Shown here: piece after piece, positions 56,263 through 64,000 of the stretch
Position numbering within the stretch: the stretch's first letter is position 1
How the letters are laid out: each line of letters begins with the position of its first letter
From: Tubulanus polymorphus
Lineage: Eukaryota > Nemertea > Palaeonemertea > Tubulaniformes > Tubulanidae
DNA length: 64,000 bases
Assembly (NCBI RefSeq): GCF_964204645.1
Contig: NC_134029.1
Coordinates: 13,570,850 to 13,634,849 of the forward strand
Direction: 5' to 3'
Notes under the pieces: model-generated
What the model was told of the DNA's origin: nothing
What the model saw: only the letters and a program-made list of their open reading frames with translations
Database searches by the model: none
Position numbers and translations under genes: made by a program

Positions 56263-56897
56263 TCCTTGAAACCCACCACAATCATAGAACATGTAGAAGA
56301 TTAATTTTAGCCATTATTTAAATCTCATGATTGAGCATTTCTGAGGGCTTTCAGCTTAATGAAACATTATAAGACTATATATTTTCTATTTCAGTCTAAC
56401 TCTATCTAGAAATCTATACTTGAAAAAAAATTTTTTCCTCAGGGGTGTGATGGGGGTAACGAAGAGGGGTCACACTGGGTTCGATCGTACAAGAATAGGC
56501 TGTTTTTTTCAGTAATTGGCCATGCGATAATATAAAGCAGACATTAACTGATCTTGGATGCCCATTTTATTAAACACGCAGTTCCTGGTCATAGATTCAT
56601 GTTTTGGGCCCCTGGGGTCACAATGAGGGTCAAAATCTCAAGGTCAGACTGCCCCTGAAATGTATGATCCTGTTTGTGTTACTGAAACCAGACTACCAGT
56701 AACTGGGGGAAGATGACATTGCTTTCAATTTCAAAACAACTGCGATGTCAATCATTACTATCTGCGGTTGCTATCTGGAAGTTATTAGGGTTTTGTTTCT
56801 TCACAGAAAACCCTATTGAGATTCGCGTGATAACTATTATTTTTTTTCCCTTTTCCACACAGTCTTTGTTAAAAGTGTAAAGGCTTCCTTACCTTAC

Positions 56898-57041
56898 CGC
56901 TTTTGCCGATACAATTCGTATGATATCCTTCAGCTCACTCGAATCTCCAGATACTGCATAGGAATTTTGATAGATCCACGTTATAAAGCCACTGTCGAGC
57001 CGTTGACATCGGAGATTTGGCCCAGTTCCCTTAGTAGCCAT
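56898..57041 (-). CDS. Candidate first coding exon upstream of the RECQL5-like exons
   Basis: ATG at 57041 in good context (ATACAACATGG) opens 48 codons, MATKGTGPNLRCQRLDSGFI ... SSELKDIIRIVSAKA, ending exactly at a strong donor (GCG|GTAAGG). It ends in phase 0, and the exon starting at 54269 begins in phase 0, so the two could be spliced directly. No helicase motif was seen between them. If they belong together, the gene encodes a RECQL5-like protein without helicase domain. It could equally be the first exon of another gene. Confidence 0.4.
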
Positions 57042-57550
57042 GTTGTATTTTCTTTCCGAGATTTCTCTCTACTTTTTGAGGAAGAGCTATTGAATTATTC
57101 CCTCTCTTCTCCACAATCAATTTCAAAGTCAATTTATGAATTCAATGCCAAGCGGGTCCAAGTCCAAGAGTTTGCGAGTCTGGTGTTTGCGTGTCCAACA
57201 GGTTTACGGGCATTTATCTGTTACCTCTTTAAAATTTTTTATTTCTCGTTATTCTGGTTATTTTATTTAAGTATATTACTGATCTGTTCATGTAACAATA
57301 AGTGTCAATAAATAGATTTTGAATTGATCAAGTTTATTCAAGGTCGTTGAGTCGCGGGTGGCTACTAGAATTACGTTCGACAAATGACAGACAAGTATCA
57401 GGTGATTACGATAGCCTACCACGAAACACACATTTGACAAACAGTGTCAGGCCTGTGCTGGTTGGTGCGTATTGGGACTGAAATATACTGGTAGGTCAGT
57501 TGGTTCAGTTGTGAAGAGTGGAAGTTAAGATAGTTTATATAGAAGTTAAA

Positions 57551-57634
57551 ATTGGCTACTATATAATAGGCCTATAGACAAATAAATACCTACCGGTATT
57601 TATTTGTCTATAGGCCTATTATATAGTAGCCAAT
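57551..57634. repeat. Perfect 40-bp inverted repeat with 4-base loop
   Basis: 57551-57590 (ATTGGCTACTATATAATAGG ...) and 57595-57634 (... AGTAGCCAAT) are exact reverse complements around TACC. Confidence 0.95.
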
Positions 57635-57639
57635 ACCAT

Positions 57640-60600
57640 TTTACGTACAGAGTTGTTATGCGTACGTGACTGTACGGTGATCTCCACAGGTTTATCGTAC
57701 GGGAGTTCCAAACGCAGTACTTGAGTTCCTATAATCTACATACGCGCATGCATGAAAGAATAGGTTTTGGGTTAGGTGAGGCTATTTGTAAATGAACTTT
57801 CATCCACCCTGCAGTTATGTTCTGTGGCTCAGTGGGTAAATCACTAGACTACTGCTGGAATTTTTTTCATGCCTTCGTACTACAAACACAACTTTTTCCC
57901 TCTCGTCGGCCCTACACTGATGTTACTATAACTGGTACCGTTATCACATGGATAGGATTTGATCAGGACTATCCCAAAGTCTAAATCAGTCTATGCGCTA
58001 TTCACTCGATATTGTTCAAACAATACAGTGAAGTATTCACACGCAGAAAGGCTAATTGATTTGATCCCTGCGATTAAATTTTGCTAAGGCCTTGTCTGAC
58101 CTGCTGACATTTATATTCATGCCTAGATCCAAACATTCATGTGGTCACGGCTTGTATAACAGAAATCATGATGTAGGCCTGTACATTTTGCTGTACGTAG
58201 GTTAAGTATACCGATTTCTCCTTGACTGATAAATGTACCGTACAGCTGTACGCATTATACAATTGTACCAATGGGAATAGGGCCTATTGATTGGGCTTTT
58301 TATTTCCTGCGTTAGAATACTGAAATAAGCCTAACGTTCATTCAAATATAAAAAAATTGGTGAAAGTTTGATTACTGTATATACTGTAGGTTTTCATGTA
58401 GTATGAATATTTTGCAGTTCACATGGGTATGATCCTGATTCCAATGTCAAACACATGAAGTTAAATGGTCAGGGACAGTCAACACCAAGATATCACTCTT
58501 CGACCGATGTTGCACCATAGAAGATCTGATTCTTTCAGCTCAATTAAAGTGATTCAACACGATCGGCATAACACTGGAATAGGTTTGCAGTGACTAACAG
58601 TTCATTTCATTTAGTCCTATCTACTTTTTAGCCAATTTGGATTTGATTGTAATTGAAACTCTGGAACTGTTAAGGAGAGACTAGTAAGACAAGTGGAAAA
58701 AACACAAGTTATGCTTGATCCTCGTATTCAAATTTAATTCATATTCAAATTTATTTTACATCATATTTACGAAGCATATCATTGGTTCATGCAGTAACAA
58801 AAATTAGGACAGAACAAATATTATTATAGAATTTTCAAAAAGGTAATGAATTTCTATAACTAAATGTACATTATTTTTCTAATGACTAAGATCAAGAGTG
58901 ACTCTCCCGTTTATTAAGAAACACACGCAACTAGTGGAATAGGTTTGATATTTACACACATGTTGCAGACATAAATTGTTTATCAGTATGGAATTTGTAA
59001 AACATAAGGGCCGAAATCAACATCGGTCGAGACCCAGACCAAATCAATTCATAATTTATTGATTGGAAATACACTACAATATATGTATTTATTCATATAT
59101 TTCAATAAAAAGATTAACTTCTTAAATCTATTCCAAATCATAATACGTTCTTATCTGCAAATTTACTCGATCTATTTACTCAGCAGGTGCTTAAGATGAG
59201 TTCTTAATAGGACAGATCCATTTTAAGCGTGGTGATATTACAGGATCATGACGTTCGAATGCCAAAATAAATGCCTGGTCGAATAAATTCATAATTGTTG
59301 ATTGTACGTCCGCATATGATCGGTTTCAAAGCTGAATCACATTTGACATTTACACAATGGTTGCATATTAGGTTCGAATCTGTCAATGCATTTTGTTCTA
59401 TGTATCGGTATTTCAATTTACTACAATTCCCATCATCCTGAATGGCTTTGCAGAAAACCCGTCATCGCTGCTTTGCAGCTATATTAGTTAGTTGTTATTG
59501 TAAAAGCCTGATACTTGACATATACTGAACTTGATAGAGCACGTGTACATACATCATCACCACGCGGCTGATACTAAGCGACTCAATCGCTATTATTATT
59601 CCTAGCATGTGTGTAGTGTTGCTAAAGGCAGCCAGCAATAAGGAGTGCAGCGCTTGATTTTGTGTGTTAACTACAACCCCCACCCACTTGAACTGTCTGG
59701 GCGTAGCGTGCTTAGCACACCATCCGCACGAAAAGACTTAATACTTCCCAAACCCAGAAAGAAACTTTCTATGATGGGTTTCAGTATTGACTTTGAACTT
59801 CAAAAGTGAATGGAACTTTATGATGCGGTGCATGTTTAATGCATACTAAAGTCTATCCCAGTGGTTATGACTGCGGCATTTCACTCTCAAAGAGCCAGTA
59901 TCAACAACAATTTAATTGATACTGACAGCTTTAAGTGTTCAAACTCACACTGAGCATCGCTTCTTCGCTGCTAACAGGCAAGAGTGAATAAAGAGCAAAA
60001 CTTTTCCACACTTAATCCAAGAAAATGAAGTAATAAGCAATGGAAATTCAGCTTTGAAGTCTTGTTGCATTCAAGAGTGAATATTTTCGCTGGATGCTGA
60101 AGTCAGTGTTAACATTATTTGAGGTGTCAAAAGCAATTTCCAAGTTGAAAGATTATATTTAGACGGTGTTTCAAGCAAAACAACAGCACTCGACTCATGA
60201 GATAATTCCAGATTATATATGCTCACACTCTGAAGAGTTTATAGATGCACAAAATCAATCAGATTGAATTTGCCACGTGACATGATTATTCCCAAAATTA
60301 AACTAAAAATTCAAGAAAGGATTTTGTAAAATTATAAAAATTGGAATTTTAATGAATGGCCAGTTGATGGTATATTATTCACTCTCGAATGCAGTACCGT
60401 AGTCGCTTGACTCCAATTACTCATAAGGCTGAGCGATAGAAACCACAGGGATCCCAATATGTTGGTGTAACAACTCTTTGATGCACCGCGGTCATAACTA
60501 CTGGGATAGACTTTCTTAAGGCAATACGTCAGTATACATTCTTACCATAACCACCGGATACAGTCTGCTCTTGGCACAATCGCCATGAACCGACGTAGGC

Positions 60601-61999
60601 CAATTAAATTGGCCATGCAGTACATGGGGTACAAGCTTCACATCCACGATTCAAGTGTTTTGAAGCTGTTCAAAGACTGAACCTTAAGACCAACTACTAG
60701 CTGTACCCTGAGGGCCTATAGCTAGTCCAACGATTGACCAAGTGGAACAGGAAAACAATTTACACCAGTGGAAGAACGACAGTTACGCAAGATTAATTAT
60801 GGGCACTTGACAATTTTTGATCACATGAGACAATGCCATAAAACAACTAAAACTTTAGCATAAACTCGATTCGGGACAGTAACTAAATCAGAAGCTTCTA
60901 TATAAGTTTTTCAAATTTCAGGGCAGCACATATTAAACCAAGCCGACCGGTAACTGTTGAAATCAAGTTCATATACTGAATGTGGCTTTCAATAGTTTCA
61001 TGATATGGTATCTTTTAATAGAAAAGCAATTTAGGCCAAAAAAACGTTTTTAAATGTGACACCACGTCTTCGCAAGAACATTCCACAATTTAAATGTGGG
61101 TCTGTTGATACATGTCTCTGTACGCGGTAAAAACACTGCTCCATGGGAAACGTTATGTATTACAACGTGTAATATTGATACATAAACGGTTAATGCGATA
61201 TTGCTGACAATTATATCGACTTGTGTCGTGCAGTAAGTATAAACAATATCAAAATCATCAGTGTTGCAAACTAAATACAGATAATCGGGCTCCAAACATG
61301 ATTGCAAATGTAAAGACATAAAAATGAGTTCAATAAATGACACCTTATACCATCTTAAATTACTTAATAGTTTTCAGCGTTGCTCAGACTACGGATCTCC
61401 ATATACTGCGTGTGGTGTTGTTATCACTGCGGCGAAACGCTGGTGGGTGTGCGCTAATACCAGGTGCTGCGCTGACATCATGTCGGTGTTAAAATGATAA
61501 GTTTTTTTAAACAAAATGAACTATATTCATCAGAATGCCTCGTTTGTTTTGTGGAACATGTAATAAAACTTCGACTTTGTCGTCAATATTTCTTGCGACT
61601 GTGATTGAAGCTCCCGTACTCATAAAAGTCGAGGTTAATGAGTGATAGCAACCAGGCTAAAATCTCAGCTGGCTATTTTTTATGGCAAAGAGTAGTGACC
61701 GTCTGAAACTGCAAAGGATGATCCGGCCTTATCCGAATTCCACCAGTTCTATAATTTAGAATTCACTGTGTAGATGTGTCCGGAGCACTCCCGAGTCACT
61801 CGGCATTAGCGCTGATTATCGCGCGCGCTATACAATCAATATCTCTATGTACGTGTTGTGTTACACACACAGCAAGTGTATTGAGAGTCGCCGTAGCAAT
61901 GCGCTACAGCGGCTTGAACTAAGGAGTACCGTCGATTATATTTCAACCAAATTTGAGCACATATAAACATCAGAATTAAATATAAACCAAGTTACACCA
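57640..61999. other. No gene recognised
   Basis: Short frames only. An inverted pair sharing AAAGTCTATCCCAGT and GTTATGAC lies at about 59848-59880 and 60482-60515, about 600 bp apart, possibly the ends of an old DNA transposon. Confidence 0.35.
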
Positions 62000-62100
62000 T
62001 CTAGACCAAGTACATTATATATGTGTCAATTGACAGAATTATCGGTCCACAAAAAACAGCTTAAATCTTGTCATAAAGAAACATCCAGACAGACAGGCAG

Positions 62101-62118
62101 ACACACACACACACACAC
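62101..62118. repeat. (AC)9 microsatellite
   Basis: Nine AC units. Confidence 0.95.
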
Positions 62119-62214
62119 TGTCATGACGACGATGCCATAGATGGGTTTGTCTAATGATGAAACCAATCAAAAATTTGATTCTATCTGCAGTCAAGCGGAC
62201 GGATGCTATGACAG

Positions 62215-62277
62215 ACGGACAACCTACAAAAAGTGAATGCAATAGCCTGCTGGGACTCAAGTCCTGAGTGGGCTAAA
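62215..62277 (-). repeat. R1 repeat fragment
   Basis: On the - strand, TTTTTAGCCCACTCAGGACT and GGCTATTGCATTCACTTTTT match the start of the other R1 copies. Confidence 0.7.
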
Positions 62278-62505
62278 AATTCATAGATGTTCAGTTTCAT
62301 TTTTCATGTATCATGTTGAAAGCAATAAGTCTAACGTTATATCATAATGTACTGTTGTTATACACCATGAGGTGACTACTTTTGAGAAGGGTACATGTTA
62401 ACCCAAAATGCTTAGACTTTTTGCTTTCAACATGATATGCCACAAATAATGCAAAACTACAGTATGTTATTATATATGTTTACAGAAACAGGTCAATAGT
62501 GGCGC

Positions 62506-62801
62506 TTAACCCTTTCAGTGCGTCTACACCGCAGTGCGGTGTATAAATCAGTGATGGATTTTGCTAGTACACCGCACTGCGGTGTATTGATGTAATTAGT
62601 AATTTGTAATTATCTCTATTGAAAAATGGCAGCAAGTGTCAAACATAGTGAAATACTAGTAACTAACGATACACCGCATTGCAGTGTAGACGCACTATAG
62701 TGGTATTCCCGTTGTTCAGCACACTAGGGTGGAATTTTTTGGAATTTTCAAATTATCTCCAGCACTATAGGGTATTAATTAGTCAGCACTGAAAGGGTTA
62801 A
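62506..62801. mobile_element. piggyBac-type MITE, 288 bp
   Basis: Flanked by TTAA at 62506-62509 and 62798-62801, with inverted ends CCCTTTCAGTGC and GCACTGAAAGGG. TTAA targets and CCC-starting ends are the piggyBac signature. Inside are three palindromes of type ACACCGCAGTGCGGTGT (about 62527, 62571, 62670). No coding capacity. Confidence 0.85.
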
Positions 62802-63824
62802 ATAGCAAAAGATTACATGGCAATGACCAAAACACGATGGGTTAACAAAAGACATTTTGAAAAAATTGCAAGTTTAAGGATAGCTTTTCTAATTTGATAA
62901 ACAACGCCTCCCTTGTTTAAAAATCAATATCAGAGTAGGCACAATATACAATGTATGAGAGTGCTGTCGCTGAGTGTGCATGCTATACATAGTCTCACTC
63001 ATGTGATTGATAGCACAGAAATAGATAACAACACTTCTTTTCTATATGATGACTTCAGAAATTTTTTCGAACAAAATATTTCATAGAAATATGGTACAGA
63101 TATATAGAAGTTGACCATGAACAATATCGTACTGGTGGGGTAATGCTTAATCTGGGTGACCCCTTGGCACCTCAGACTGCACAAATGATGATGTCTGATG
63201 TTTGTGTTCTCCACTTCTTCAGAATCGGTCTATGCAACGATTGAGAAACAATTTTTGTATTATTTACTTCAAATAAAATCCTATTCCTACGTGTATCTAG
63301 AACACAAGTACCACCTAGACCTACTGAATCAAAAGAATTTTCACTATCTGTATTAATAAATGCCTTCATACACAGGTTATCCCTATCCTTAGTCCATATC
63401 AGGGCCATTCTCGCCATTGGAATTCAATGAGGACTCTACGTTCGACTGTGGCAATCGAGGATTCCACTTGTGGCAAGGACCCACCAGGCTCACTAGTGTG
63501 CATTCAGACAATACTCCCGGATTTCTTCTCAGATTTAATTAAAATCTATACATTATTTCTCAAATTCTTTGAATGATGATTGGTAAAATCCACCTGCTAC
63601 ATGAACCTGAAGATCATCTGAGTTTATCAAGAGGAGTGATTAGCTTAATTTCTGATGAGGGAGGCTAAAAATCTAAAAAGAAAGTTCATTGAAAATGAAA
63701 TAGATTTTGACAGGGTTGTCACACTGATACGCTCGCCATCCAGCGGGATAGCTGGTGGCATGGAGTCCTCATTGAATAACATCTTTTTACGAGAGTTCGT
63801 CTCTATTTCGGTGCCAAGTAGGCT
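62802..63824. other. No gene recognised
   Basis: One 81-codon - strand frame (63172-63417) has no motif or splice support. Confidence 0.35.
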
Positions 63825-64000
63825 AAACTAGGGGTCCAGGAACACCATGCCCACTTGGGAAGTGGTTTCAAATGCTCAATCATCTAACAATTTCAAATTC
63901 AACGCCCCCTAGTGACCATATACAAAAACCAATGACCTTGAAACTCACCACAATCATAAAACATGTCAGCAGCTATGATTTTGTTATTGATTGTGGTAAC
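63825..64000 (-). repeat. R2 repeat copy at the window end
   Basis: On the - strand it carries GGTCACTAGGGGGCGTTGAA and CACTTCCCAAGTGGGC, as in the copy at 4380-4795. It runs off the window. Confidence 0.8.

Noticed and set aside
57551-57634. miRNA precursor
   Set aside because: The pairing is perfect over 40 bp with a four-base loop, unlike animal precursors, which carry bulges and larger loops.
63172-63417. 81-codon - strand frame
   Set aside because: No recognisable motif, no splice sites matching a gene model; kept only as a note.
1-64000. tRNA or rRNA genes
   Set aside because: No cloverleaf box A/B pair or rRNA core was noticed on visual reading; a covariance scan was not possible.

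Overview
The window is eukaryotic nuclear DNA from an invertebrate animal, probably marine. The evidence is spliceosomal introns with GT/AG borders, a HECT ubiquitin ligase gene, part of a RECQL5-like gene, three LINE fragments, a Penelope-like element, Polinton/Maverick elements and many dispersed repeats. The species and phylum cannot be fixed from the sequence. Most of the window is mobile or repetitive DNA.

Layout. (1) 1-9.97 kb: a decayed integrase-core gene tail (6-424), a CpG-rich stretch, a ten-exon HECT-domain gene on the + strand (2773-8649) with repeats in its introns, and the last exon of an integrase-like gene on the - strand (9630-9966). (2) 11.56-12.45 kb: a satellite of about 203 bp per unit with internal dyad symmetry. 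(3) 12.46-17.78 kb: decayed Polinton copy A, which keeps most of the protein-primed DNA polymerase but lost the integrase/ATPase end. (4) 17.78-22.1 kb: Penelope-like (PLE) sequence in two orientations around a tandem array whose units carry a near-perfect CTCF-type core. (5) 23.83-37.68 kb: Polinton copy B with terminal inverted repeats, integrase, packaging ATPase, capsid-type and membrane genes, and a polymerase gene that lost its catalytic middle. (6) 39.5-47.5 kb: two LINE remnants, one with a recent 364-bp tandem duplication, and a possible first exon at 43762. (7) 48.7-57.0 kb: a - strand gene for the C-terminal half of a RECQL5-like protein; its 4-kb intron holds foldback repeats, and a 5'-truncated LINE lies upstream. 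(8) 57-64 kb: mostly unannotated sequence with a perfect 40-bp hairpin and a piggyBac-type MITE.

How the parts relate. In Polinton B the integrase, ATPase and three other genes are on the + strand from the left end, while capsid-type, membrane and polymerase genes are on the - strand from the right end. Many - strand genes follow the same T-rich/TAWATAAATG block, laid out like a viral late promoter. Copies A and B have lost different parts, and nearly every large gene in both carries frameshifts or stops, so both look dead. The host HECT gene itself reads with one frameshift and an amber codon ten codons before its catalytic cysteine. That means either sequence errors or a recently inactivated gene.
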